A DNA stretch of 64,000 bases, taken from NCBI RefSeq assembly GCF_014202935.1, contig NZ_JACHHX010000015.1, positions 1 through 64,000 of the forward strand, written 5' to 3'. The notes below the pieces were generated by a model, which searched no databases, was not told the origin of the DNA, and saw only the letters and a program-made list of their open reading frames with translations. The position numbers and the translations under genes are program-made. Positions within the stretch are counted from its first letter, which is position 1. Each line of letters opens with the position of its first letter. This stretch comes from Rehaibacterium terrae. GTDB lineage: Bacteria; Pseudomonadota; Gammaproteobacteria; Xanthomonadales; Xanthomonadaceae. Below, in pieces: positions 26,218 through 35,073 of this stretch.

Positions 26218-27550
26218 CGTCATCGGCCTGCTGCGCGGGCCGGACAAGACGGTTCCCACGCCTGCGGAGGACTGGCGTCAGGCGGTGGTCGATGTGGTCA
26301 TCCCGGCCTACAAGGAGGAGGACAACATCATCCATTGCCTCGCCTCGGTGGCGCGGCAGACGCTCAGGCCGCGGCAGATCATCGTCGTCGACGACGGCGG
26401 CGGCGATGCCACCTGTGACTACGCGCGGGCCTACGCGCGTGCGACGGGGCTCAACCTGGTGGTGATCGAGCGCCAGACCTCGATCGGCAAGACGCCGACG
26501 ATCAAGCGCCAGGCGCGCGAGTTCGACGCCGACGTCGAGTTCATCCTCGACGGCGACACCTTCCTGGAGTCGGAAAACTACATCGAGCGCTGCGTGCAGG
26601 AGCTCTACCAAGGCGTCGGCATCGCCAGCGCCTGCGGCACCATCCTGCCGATGCGCCTGAAGGACCGCCGCAGGCTGGCGCAGACGCCGGAGTTCCGGCA
26701 GTTCCTCGGCGACGCCGAGTTCGACGACCCGCAGGCCAGGCGCGGCCCGCTGCACATGGCCTGGTGGTGGCTGACCAACCTCTACCGCGAGTGCCTGTAC
26801 CTGTTCCTGCAGCGCTTCGTGTACATGGGCCAGATGGTGTTCTTCGGCAGCATCACCAACCCGGTGGGCTGCGCGGTGGCCTACCGGCGCAAATACATCA
26901 AAGACCTGTTCGACCGCTACGAGCCGATCTTCGGCGACGACCTGACCAACTCCGAGGACATCTTCATCGGCTTCGCCCTGCTCAACGAGGGCTACCGCAA
27001 CATCCAGCTGCAGGACGTCATCGCCCGCACCGAGGAGCCGGAGGCGACCCGGCTGCCACGCCAGATTTACCTGTGGTCGTCCTCGTTCCTGCAGAGCTGC
27101 TACTACTTCGACAGCCTGCTGCGCAGCCCGTTCAAGGCGTTCGCCCGCTGGCGCAAGCGCCGCGCCGACGAGAAGGCGCGCGTGCACGAGCTGCGCAAGG
27201 TCCAGGAGCAGTACCGGCAGGCCTTCGGCGAAAAGATCACCCAGCAGTATGGCCGCCCGATCGGCTGGGTGCTGTTCATGTCGGCGTTCGAGAAGGTGGG
27301 CTTTCCGACCGCGCTGATCATCATGCTGATCCTGCAGCTGTGGGAGCCGCTGGTGGTGACGATGCTGGCCGAGATGATCCTGGCCCTGAGCATTCTCGTG
27401 TATGTCTCCAGGGGCGAGCGCATCAAGGCATTCTTCAAGGGCCTGCTGATCACGCCCGTCCGCTACGTGATGCTCGTGTTCGACGCCTTCACCATCGGCC
27501 GCTTCGCGACCGACCTGTGGATCACCGGGAACCGGCAATGGCGAAAGTGA
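26171..27550 (+). CDS. Membrane family-2 glycosyltransferase (polysaccharide synthase-like)
   Basis: A processive-type GT2 of 459 residues with VVIPAYKEEDN near 41, VVDDGGGDAT near 74, the DGDTF (DxD) site near 117, and NSEDIFIGFALLNEGY near 256. Membrane segments lie at about 207-235 and, in the C-terminal part, near 375-400 and 405-420. The acceptor-site motif usually written QxxRW reads QIYLW here, with Leu for Arg. The layout fits poly-N-acetylglucosamine or hyaluronan-type synthases, but the polymer is unknown. It overlaps the barrel gene by 13 bases. Confidence 0.82.
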   Translation: MATAPWFVISPNTLLSVIGLLRGPDKTVPTPAEDWRQAVVDVVIPAYKEEDNIIHCLASVARQTLRPRQIIVVDDGGGDATCDYARAYARATGLNLVVIERQTSIGKTPTIKRQAREFDADVEFILDGDTFLESENYIERCVQELYQGVGIASACGTILPMRLKDRRRLAQTPEFRQFLGDAEFDDPQARRGPLHMAWWWLTNLYRECLYLFLQRFVYMGQMVFFGSITNPVGCAVAYRRKYIKDLFDRYEPIFGDDLTNSEDIFIGFALLNEGYRNIQLQDVIARTEEPEATRLPRQIYLWSSSFLQSCYYFDSLLRSPFKAFARWRKRRADEKARVHELRKVQEQYRQAFGEKITQQYGRPIGWVLFMSAFEKVGFPTALIIMLILQLWEPLVVTMLAEMILALSILVYVSRGERIKAFFKGLLITPVRYVMLVFDAFTIGRFATDLWITGNRQWRK

Positions 27551-29370
27551 CCTCCAGACTGCCCGTCCGCTCCCTGCTCGCACTGGCCATCGCGGCCTCG
27601 GTGCAGGCCACCGCCGTGCACGCCGCCGAAGTGCCGCAGGCGGTGATCGCCGCCGAGATGCGCGGCGATTGGGCGGCTGCCGCCGCGGCGCTGCGCGAAG
27701 CACTGGCGCAGGATCCGGCCGATGCCGCGCTCTGGCGCCGTCTCGCCGAAATCGAAGCCCGGCGTGGCGAGCGTGACGCCGCCGCCGAGGCGCTCGGCCG
27801 GGTCGCTGCGCTGCTGCCCGGTGATACCGAGGCGCAGGCGAACCACTCCAGCGCGCTGGCCGTTGCCGACCGTCCTCACGATGCGCTGGAAGCGATCGAC
27901 CGCGCCGTGACGCTGGCACCGGACAACATCGACTACCTGATCGCCCGCGCCCAACTCGCCAACTGGGTCGGCCGGATCGACCTTGCCCACGCCAGCCTGG
28001 AACGTGCCTTGGCGCTGGGCGGCGAGCGCGTCGAACTGTTCGACGACATCGCCCGCCAGCACGCCTGGCGCGGCGAGCTCGACAGCGCGATCGAGTGGAT
28101 GGACCGCTATCTGGCGTCGTTTCCGGACGACCGCCTGGCGCGGTTGGACCGCGTGCGCTTCTTCGTCTGGCGCGGCGACTATCCGGCCGCGATGGCCGCC
28201 CTCGACGCCATCGAGGACGGGCAGGGAGCCGATGCCGAGTCGCAGGCGCTGCGCGCCAGCGTGCTGGCCTGGGCCGGGCGCCGCCACGAGGCGCTGGCGC
28301 TGAATACGCCGCTACTCGATGCCGCGCCCGACGACTACGCGCTCAACTACACCCAGGCGGTGGCGTTGCGGCAGGGGATGATCCCGGCAGCGGCGCGTCC
28401 GCACGTCCACAAGGTGCTCGCCCAGCGCCCCGGGGCGCGCGAGGCGCAGGTGTTGGCGCGCGTCAGCGACCTGCGCGAGGGTTCGCGCGCCGCACTGCGA
28501 ATCGATGCCTTCGAGGACAGCGATGACATCCGCACGCTCATCTACGGCGTCGATGGCGAATTGGTGCTCAGCGACCGCCTGCGCCTGCTGGTCGATCTCG
28601 GCGAACGTCGCGTGCGCGCTTCGATCCTCGGCCCGTTCGCGCCGGACGCTGGCGGCCACGAGGTGCGTGAGCGCCGCGGCCGGGTCGGGCTGCGCTACGC
28701 GCTCGACGACGACCATGCCGTCACCGCTCGCGTCGGCAGCTCCGACCTGGCCAATGGCAGCAACACCGGCCTGTTCGCGCTGAGCCTCGAAGGTCAGCCG
28801 AGCGACACATTCGCGTATCTGGTCGGTCTGGAGCGCGACCGCGTCGCCACCTCGCCCAAGGCGCTCGGCCGCGGCATCGTCCGCGAGGGGGCCACCGCGC
28901 AAGTGCGGCTCACGCCGAACCTGCGCGACACCTTCGATGTCACCTTGCGCTACGACGACTACAGCGACGGCAACGACCGCAGCCACCTCGGCCTGGCCTG
29001 GCGCCGCGCCATGGTGCGCGCCGAGAACTACCAGCTCGATCTCGGCCTGTCCGGCGAGTGGCTGCATTTCCGCCGCGACCCCGGCAACGGCTACTACGCG
29101 CCGGACAATTACCGCCGCATCGGTCTCACCGGCGGCGTGTACTGGCCGCTGAGCGAAGAGCGCGGCCTCAGCCTGCAGTTGGGTCTCGGCGTGCAACGCG
29201 ACGAGAACTTCGCCAGCTGGAAGCGCGCCGCCGATGTCGCCGTCGAGTACACCCACGGCATCACCACCGATTGGCAGCTGAAACTGCGCGGCGGCTACAG
29301 CGAGCGCGTGCAGAACACCGGTGCCTTCGAGGGCGGCAGCCTCGGGCTGACGATCGAACGCCGCTTCTGA
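27538..29370 (+). CDS. TPR-outer-membrane barrel polysaccharide exporter
   Basis: The 610-residue product has a signal peptide (to about residue 30), seven or eight TPR-like repeats (about 35-310), and a C-terminal half of amphipathic strands ending in ...LTIERRF. This is the PgaA/BcsC/PelB-type plan: periplasmic TPRs feed polymer to an outer-membrane pore. Its overlap with the GT2 gene supports a synthesis-and-export unit. Xanthomonas xagABC is a possible relative; I could not check. Confidence 0.8.
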   Translation: MAKVTSRLPVRSLLALAIAASVQATAVHAAEVPQAVIAAEMRGDWAAAAAALREALAQDPADAALWRRLAEIEARRGERDAAAEALGRVAALLPGDTEAQANHSSALAVADRPHDALEAIDRAVTLAPDNIDYLIARAQLANWVGRIDLAHASLERALALGGERVELFDDIARQHAWRGELDSAIEWMDRYLASFPDDRLARLDRVRFFVWRGDYPAAMAALDAIEDGQGADAESQALRASVLAWAGRRHEALALNTPLLDAAPDDYALNYTQAVALRQGMIPAAARPHVHKVLAQRPGAREAQVLARVSDLREGSRAALRIDAFEDSDDIRTLIYGVDGELVLSDRLRLLVDLGERRVRASILGPFAPDAGGHEVRERRGRVGLRYALDDDHAVTARVGSSDLANGSNTGLFALSLEGQPSDTFAYLVGLERDRVATSPKALGRGIVREGATAQVRLTPNLRDTFDVTLRYDDYSDGNDRSHLGLAWRRAMVRAENYQLDLGLSGEWLHFRRDPGNGYYAPDNYRRIGLTGGVYWPLSEERGLSLQLGLGVQRDENFASWKRAADVAVEYTHGITTDWQLKLRGGYSERVQNTGAFEGGSLGLTIERRF

Positions 29371-29517
29371 CGCGGTGCGAGCGGCCACGCGCGCGCCCGG
29401 TCTCGGACGGCTGGTGCACGCCCGGTTCCGGGCGGGAACCCGCGGGCGCCCTTCTCACACGGCCTCCCGGTTTGAGTACACTCGCCCAACCCCATTTGCC
29501 TCACGAGCGGCCGCCGG

Positions 29518-30531
29518 GTGAGCACGACCGACCTCAGCGCTGTGTCCCCGCCCAGTGGCGGGACCGATCCCTTGCTGGGACGTGCACTCTCGGACGAGGA
29601 GCTGCGGCTGTTCGCCGCTGCGGCGCGCCGTCAGCCGGTGACCGCCGGCGAGGTGCTGTTCCGCCGTGGCGAGGCCGGTCAGAGCATGTTCGTGATCGAG
29701 TCGGGCCAGATCCGGCTCGAGTTCGGTGACGGTCTGGCCGATCGCGTCCTCGGTCCCAGTGAATACTTCGGCGAGCTGGCCGTCTTCATCGGCCAGCATT
29801 CGCGCATGGCCGGTGCCGTGGCCGAGACCGGCGGCGTGGTCCACGTCGTCGACCAGGCCGCCTTCGAGCGCCTGCTGGGCGAGCAGCCCGGCCTGCTGGC
29901 GCGCTTCATGCGCCGTTCGTTCGCCTACCTGGTCGCCAGCGAGACCCAGCTCATCCTCGGCCTGCGCCGCCGCAACGAGGACCTGATGCAGACCCTCGAC
30001 TCGCTGCGCCAGACCCGCACCGAGCTCAGCATCGCCCAGCAGCTGGTGCGCACCGACGAGCTCACCGGTCTGGTCAACCGCCGCGGCCTGTACCGCTACA
30101 TCGACGAGTTGGACTGCGAGGCGCTGGCCGAGCAGCACCTGGCCCTGCTGCTGATCGACCTGGACGACTTCAAGCGCATCAACGACCGCAACGGCCACCT
30201 CGCCGGCGACAGCGCGCTGCGCGCCGTCGCCGAGGAAGTGCGCCGTGCGGCCGGCCCGATGGAGCTGCCCTGCCGCCTGGGCGGCGACGAGTTCGCCCTG
30301 CTGGCCCACGTCTCCGATGCCGGCGACCTGGCCAACCGGGCGATCCGGCTGGTCGCCGCGGTGCGTTCGCTGCGGCTGCCGATCCTGCGCGAGCCGCTGC
30401 GGCTGAGCGTGAGCATCGGCGCCTGCTTCTGCCCGCCGGGCGAAGACTGGTCCAGCTGGTACAGCCGCGCCGACGCGCTGCTCTACCAGGCCAAGGTGGA
30501 AGGCGGCGACGGCTGGCGGCTGGGCGATTGA
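29518..30531 (+). CDS. cNMP-binding diguanylate cyclase (CNB-GGDEF)
   Basis: The 337-residue cytoplasmic protein has a cyclic-nucleotide-binding domain (about 25-140; FGELAVF near 84-90), a linker helix (140-175) and a GGDEF domain (175-335). The signature GGDEF is perfect at residues 255-259 and RTDELTGLVNRR is present, so c-di-GMP synthesis is likely. The autoinhibitory I-site RxxD expected about five residues before GGDEF reads GPME, so product feedback may be missing. The start is GTG at 29518; a TACACT -10-like word lies at 29477. It follows the polysaccharide cluster. Confidence 0.88.
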   Translation: MSTTDLSAVSPPSGGTDPLLGRALSDEELRLFAAAARRQPVTAGEVLFRRGEAGQSMFVIESGQIRLEFGDGLADRVLGPSEYFGELAVFIGQHSRMAGAVAETGGVVHVVDQAAFERLLGEQPGLLARFMRRSFAYLVASETQLILGLRRRNEDLMQTLDSLRQTRTELSIAQQLVRTDELTGLVNRRGLYRYIDELDCEALAEQHLALLLIDLDDFKRINDRNGHLAGDSALRAVAEEVRRAAGPMELPCRLGGDEFALLAHVSDAGDLANRAIRLVAAVRSLRLPILREPLRLSVSIGACFCPPGEDWSSWYSRADALLYQAKVEGGDGWRLGD

Positions 30532-30599
30532 GGCCGGCGGCGACCGCCGGGCCGACGGCTTTGCGTTAGTGTTTGCTCAGGAACCTGACCAGGCCGCCC

Positions 30600-33239
30600 G
30601 TGGACGCCACCCATACCGCCGCTGCCGCGTCGCCCGTCGTGTCGCAGATCCGCACCCTGCTGCTGTGCGACCTGACCGAGTCCACCCGGCTGGTCGAGCA
30701 GGTCGGCGACCGGCGCGCCGCCGAGTTGATGCGCCGGCACGATCAGCTCGTCCGCCACCTCCTGCAGCAGCACGCCGGCCGCGAGATCGACAAGTCCGAC
30801 GGCTTCCTCGCGCTGTTCGAGCATCCCGTCCAGGCGGTCGCCTTCGCCCTCGACTACCAGCGCGAGCTGCGCGCCCTCGGCAATGCCGAGGGCTGGCCGC
30901 TCAGCGCCCGGGTCGGCATCCACGTCGGCGACGTGCTGCTGTGGGAGAACACACCCGGGGAGATCGCCCGTGGCGCCAAGCCGGTCAATGTCGAGGGCCT
31001 GGCCAAGCCGGTCGCCGCCCGGCTCATGCAGCTCGCGCTGCCGGGACAGATCCTGCTGTCGGGCGTCGCCTACTCGCTGGCCTCGCGCGCCGGTGGGCAG
31101 GCGTTGCCGGAGCGGGTGAGTTGGTGCACCCATGGCCGCTACCGCTTCAAGGGCGTGCCTGCGCCGATGCTGGTGCACGAGGTCGGCGAACCCGGCTTCG
31201 CCCCGCTGCGCGCGCCCGTCTCCGGCGACAAGGCCTGGCGCGACGTGCCGCTGTGGCGCCGTCCCGCCGTGCTCGGCGCGCAGCTGCTCGGCCTGTCGGC
31301 CGTCGCCGCCATCGTTGCCATGGCCACCCTGCGCACGCCCGATGCCATCGCCTTCCGCGAGCGCGACTGGGTGGTGGTCGGCAGCCTGAACAACCTCACC
31401 GGCGATCCGCGCTTCGATGGCACGCTGGAAACCGCCCTGCGCATCAGCCTGGAGCAGAGCCGGCACGTCAACGTGCTGCCGAACCTGCGCGTGCGCGATG
31501 CGCTGCAGCGCATGGGCCAGGCGCCGGACAGTCCCGTCGACCGGGACAGCGGCAGCGAAGTCGCCCTGCGCGAGGGCGCCCGCGCCCTGCTCCTGCCGAC
31601 CGTCGCCGAAGTCGGTGGCCGCCTGCGGGTCAGCCTGGAGTTGGTCGATCCCAACACCCAGCGGACGGTGCATGTGGAATCCGCCGACGGTGCCGGCATC
31701 GAATCGGCACTGCGGTCGCTGGGGGTGGTCGGTGACCGTCTGCGCGAGCGCCTGGGGGAGGCCGTCAAGTCGATCGAGCAAAGCAGCGCGCCGCTCGAGA
31801 AAGCGACATCGCCCAGCCTGGATGCGCTGCGGGCCTACACGCTCGCCACCCAGGCGTTTTCGGTCGCCAGCCTGGATGAGGCCCACCTGCACCTGCAGCA
31901 TGCGCTCATGCTCGATCCGGAATTCGCGATCGCCCACGCCGCGATGGCGCGCTATCACCTGGCCGGCGCCAGATACGCGCTGGCACTGCAATCCTTGCAG
32001 CGCGCGGTGAGCCTGGAGCACCGGCTGAGCGAGCGCGAGAAGCTGCATGTCAACGCGCTGACCGCCATGGTCAGTCACCAGCGCGACTACCCCGAGAAAT
32101 GGCGAGTGCTGGCGGACATGTACCCAGACCACCACGCCGCCGCGCACAACTACGCGATGGCGATGTGGTACGAGGGGCGATTCGATGAGGGCCTTGCCTA
32201 CGCCACGCGGGCGGCGGTCCCGCAGAGCATCACCCGCGCCAGCTCGACATACCTGCAGGGAATCCACGCGCTTGGCCTCGATCGGTTCGAAGCGGCGCGC
32301 GCACACTTCCAGGAGGCCAGGAGCCTGGGGCTCTCCCCCTCCCAGAACCAAATGGCTTCCGCAGTGCATGCCGCGGAGCGGAATTTCGCGGAGGCGCTGC
32401 GGGTGCTCGGTGCGGTGCCGAGCCGGGATCCGGGCGAGCAGCTCGTGCGCAGTCAGTTACTCCTCGCCATGATCGTCGACCAGGGCCGGTGGGCGGAGGC
32501 GCGGAGCCTGGCCGACGACATCCACCGGCAAGCCCTCGACCTGGCCGAGGGCCCCACGCGCTGGATCGCGCTGGGCGCGCATCTGGCCGGCTATCGATTC
32601 GATGCGCAGATCAAGGCCCGGGCGGGCGATGTCTTCGCACAGGTCCTGCCCGCGCTCCATGCCGAGCACCCTGTCGATCGCGAGCGGGCGGCCAGCCTGC
32701 TGCTGTATTGCGGACTCCTGGGCGCCGATGCCGGCGACATCGGGTTCGCCCGGCGCGCGATCGATGCGGTCGGGGGCATCCCGGTGGCGTCGCCGCAATC
32801 CACCTTGTCCGACCTCGTCCGGATTGTGGAGTCGCAAGTGGCCAACACCGAGGGCCGCCATGACGACGCGCTGGCGTTGCTCCAGCCGGTACTGGCTGGC
32901 GGCCATGGACCGCTTTGGGCGTATCGGGCGGCGATGGACGCCCACGCGGGGCTGGGCAATCACGAGAACGCGTATCGCGAAGCCACGCGGCTGGCCGGCC
33001 ATCGGGGTCGCGCCTACGCGGAGTTCACCGGCAACATGCTGATGCAGGCCGAGAACGTCCTGCAATCCAACCTGGCCTTGCTGCGCGCCGCGGAGATCGC
33101 ACACGACATGGGTCGCCCCGACGACGCCAGGCGGCATTTGGCCGCGTTCGAGCGCGCCTGGCCGGAGCCGGTCCCGGACCCGCAGCTCCGGGACCGGGTC
33201 GAGGCGCTGTCGCAGCGTCTCAGTCGGCAGAAACCTTGA
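30600..33239 (+). CDS. Peptide-modification-system cyclase: class III cyclase-like domain fused to TPRs
   Basis: The 879-residue protein has an N-terminal class III nucleotide cyclase-like domain (about 15-195; CDLTESTRLVEQVGD, KSDGFLALF, VGIHVGDVLLW). A membrane helix follows (about 222-243), then a TolB-like region (250-390) and TPRs to the end. It matches the plan of the 'putative peptide modification system cyclase' family recalled from Lysobacterales. The VNxAARL segment reads KPVAARL: the transition-state Asn is missing, the Arg kept, so activity is doubtful. I chose GTG 30600; TTG 30573 is also possible. Its last 20 bases overlap the convergent precursor gene. Confidence 0.8.
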   Translation: MDATHTAAAASPVVSQIRTLLLCDLTESTRLVEQVGDRRAAELMRRHDQLVRHLLQQHAGREIDKSDGFLALFEHPVQAVAFALDYQRELRALGNAEGWPLSARVGIHVGDVLLWENTPGEIARGAKPVNVEGLAKPVAARLMQLALPGQILLSGVAYSLASRAGGQALPERVSWCTHGRYRFKGVPAPMLVHEVGEPGFAPLRAPVSGDKAWRDVPLWRRPAVLGAQLLGLSAVAAIVAMATLRTPDAIAFRERDWVVVGSLNNLTGDPRFDGTLETALRISLEQSRHVNVLPNLRVRDALQRMGQAPDSPVDRDSGSEVALREGARALLLPTVAEVGGRLRVSLELVDPNTQRTVHVESADGAGIESALRSLGVVGDRLRERLGEAVKSIEQSSAPLEKATSPSLDALRAYTLATQAFSVASLDEAHLHLQHALMLDPEFAIAHAAMARYHLAGARYALALQSLQRAVSLEHRLSEREKLHVNALTAMVSHQRDYPEKWRVLADMYPDHHAAAHNYAMAMWYEGRFDEGLAYATRAAVPQSITRASSTYLQGIHALGLDRFEAARAHFQEARSLGLSPSQNQMASAVHAAERNFAEALRVLGAVPSRDPGEQLVRSQLLLAMIVDQGRWAEARSLADDIHRQALDLAEGPTRWIALGAHLAGYRFDAQIKARAGDVFAQVLPALHAEHPVDRERAASLLLYCGLLGADAGDIGFARRAIDAVGGIPVASPQSTLSDLVRIVESQVANTEGRHDDALALLQPVLAGGHGPLWAYRAAMDAHAGLGNHENAYREATRLAGHRGRAYAEFTGNMLMQAENVLQSNLALLRAAEIAHDMGRPDDARRHLAAFERAWPEPVPDPQLRDRVEALSQRLSRQKP

Positions 33240-33504
33240 AGATGACGAAACTCATCCCGTCCTGCGACGTCATCTGCTCGTGCAGCGCGCGCCGGGCGTC
33301 CTTGAGGGCCTGCTTGTCGGGCAGGTTCTCGCCATGCAGGCACGACCATGCGCCGTCCTCGAGGCTGGTGTCGGCAGCATCGGCATAACCCACGGATGCG
33401 AGCGCGGCCCGCGGGTCGCGGCGGAACATCTCGCGGAAGGCATCGTCCTCGGACAGGCGGTCCAGGAGGCGGTCGGCGATGTCGGGCGGCAGTTTGTGGC
33501 TCAC
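33220..33504 (-). CDS. RiPP-like precursor ('putative modified peptide')
   Basis: A 94-residue peptide with a Nif11/NHLP-like leader: LLDRLSEDDAFREMF at 13-27, then RRDPRAALASVGY. A second conserved block follows (WSCLHGENLPDKQALKDARRALHEQ, in pieces, at 53-77) and a short tail with GMSFVIFKVSAD. It contains one cysteine (Cys55). This is the pattern of the 'putative modified peptide' family that accompanies the cyclase and dehydrogenase here. GTG start at 33504 with a GGGGAG ribosome-binding site. It is read towards the cyclase gene and overlaps its 3' end, and is divergent from the dehydrogenase. Confidence 0.8.
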   Translation of the reverse strand: MSHKLPPDIADRLLDRLSEDDAFREMFRRDPRAALASVGYADAADTSLEDGAWSCLHGENLPDKQALKDARRALHEQMTSQDGMSFVIFKVSAD

Positions 33505-33681
33505 GGTGGTCTCCCCAGTGCGTGGTTTTCCCGCGCGGGCAGTCTAGACGATCGCGCTGGCGCGGAACGCAGCCCTGGCCTGCCGGCACGCCGTTCTGGT
33601 GGGCGCTCGGCACCGCGCGGCCGGCACCGGTCCCGGACGCATCCTGCCCGCCGCGGCGCGCCCGGGGCTTCGCCACGGCAT

Positions 33682-33739
33682 CCGGGCAAGCCACTGTCCG
33701 CAGCGACTGCTCCACGGCGCCAGTCCATGGCTTGCCGGG
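33682..33739. promoter_or_regulatory. Inverted repeat in the precursor/dehydrogenase divergent region
   Basis: ccgggcaagcca (33682-33693) and tggcttgccggg (33728-33739) are complementary at 11 of 12 positions, 34 bases apart. The repeat lies in the 291-base gap from which the precursor and dehydrogenase genes diverge; it could be an operator pair or an RNA stem. Confidence 0.4.
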
Positions 33740-33795
33740 CAGCGGTTCCCCGACAGGCTGCTAGTCTTGGCCACTGCCGTTGCCCGGGCTTCCCC

Positions 33796-34983
33796 ATGCG
33801 TATCCGCCGTTGCCGTCATCTCTTTATCGAACCCAGGGAAACGCTCGAGTTCGATCTCGACGTGCTGCTGGCCGGCGGCGACGGGCTGGCGAGCACTCGC
33901 CGCTGGGTCGCGCTGGCGCCGCACCTGGATGCGGAAGTGGACGTGGACGCCACCGCGCTGGCCGTGCTGGGCGACTGCGACGTGCACGCCTGGCGCCAAT
34001 GCGATGCCTTGCTGGCGCGCCATCCGCGCGAGGCGATCGAGCGATTGCTGGCGTAGGGGCTGCTGATCGGCGACCACGCCGGGCACGCGGCCCTGCGCGA
34101 GCGCGAGCAGGCGTTGCGCGACAGCCATTGGTGGTCGCCGGCGGCGGTGGCGTGGTCGTTCGCACGGTGGCAGGCGGTGGACACCGACGGCAGCGGGAGC
34201 AGCGGCGACGCTGCGCCGCGCAGCACGCAGGACCTGATCGGCAGGTTCGGCCAGCCACCGGCGGCGGTCGTCGAGCGGGGCGCGCCGGCGCAGCGGTTGG
34301 CCCTGCGGCCGCCGTCGCATTCGCCGCTGGGCGAGCTGCTCGCGCGTCGCCTGACCTGTCGCAACTTCGATGCGCGATCGGTGCTGCCGCAGGCCGACTT
34401 CGCGACGGTGATGCACCGGGTGTTCGCCGCGCACGGTCAGCACGAGCTGGCACCGGGCGCGGTCGCGCTGAAGAAGACCAGCCCCTCGGGCGGCGGCCTG
34501 CATCCGCTGGAAGCCTATGTGCTGGTGCAGCGGGTCGAGGGCCTGGCGCCGGGCCTGTACCACTACCACTGCGTCGATCACGCGCTGGAACCGCTCGGCG
34601 GGCTGGCGGACGATGCGGCGGCGGCGCTGGCGCGCGAGTTCGTGGCCGGGCAGGCGTGGTTCGCCGATGCACCGGTGCTGCTGGCGATGACGGCGCGTTT
34701 CTGGCGGCATCAATGGAAGTACCGCAACCACGCCAAGGCCTATCGTGTGCTGCACCTGGAAGCCGGCCACTTCTCGCAGACATTGTTCCTCGCCGCCGCC
34801 GAGCTGGGGCTGGGGGCCTACGTCACCGCGGCGATCAACGAACGCGCGATCGAGCGCGCGTTCGGCCTCGATGGGCTGCAGGACGGCCCACTGGCGGTGT
34901 GCGGCTTCGGTCCGCGCGCGGCGCGGATGGCGACCTTCGAGCTGGACCCGGCACGGGCGGTGTGGGCGGACGGAGTGCGTTGA
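33796..34983 (+). pseudogene. SagB-like peptide maturation dehydrogenase, interrupted by TAG
   Basis: One reading frame encodes about 394 residues, broken by a single in-frame TAG at 34054-34056, after ...AIERLLA and before GLLIGDHAGH. The N-terminal 86 residues look like the winged-helix-like part; the rest is a nitroreductase-fold SagB-type domain (LLARRLTCRNFD near 191, KKTSPSGGGLHPLEAYV, HLEAGHFSQTLFLAAAELGLGAYVT in pieces). Such FMN enzymes oxidise azoline rings in RiPPs. No frame shift is needed to rejoin the halves, so the cause is a one-base change. The second part (from ATG 34114) still covers the catalytic domain and could be made separately. Confidence 0.82.
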
Positions 34984-35073
34984 GCGCTGTCGCGTTGCGG
35001 TTCCGCGCGACGACGCGGCATGCGGGCTGGACGTGGCGGACGCGCCCCTGCTGTGCAGTCGCCTTGGACCGGG

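Noticed and set aside
34054-34056. Genome-wide reassignment of TAG to an amino acid
   Set aside because: TAG ends several ordinary genes in this window (hemD, oleD, the dehydrogenase ending at 52628), so only local readthrough or a nonsense mutation is plausible.
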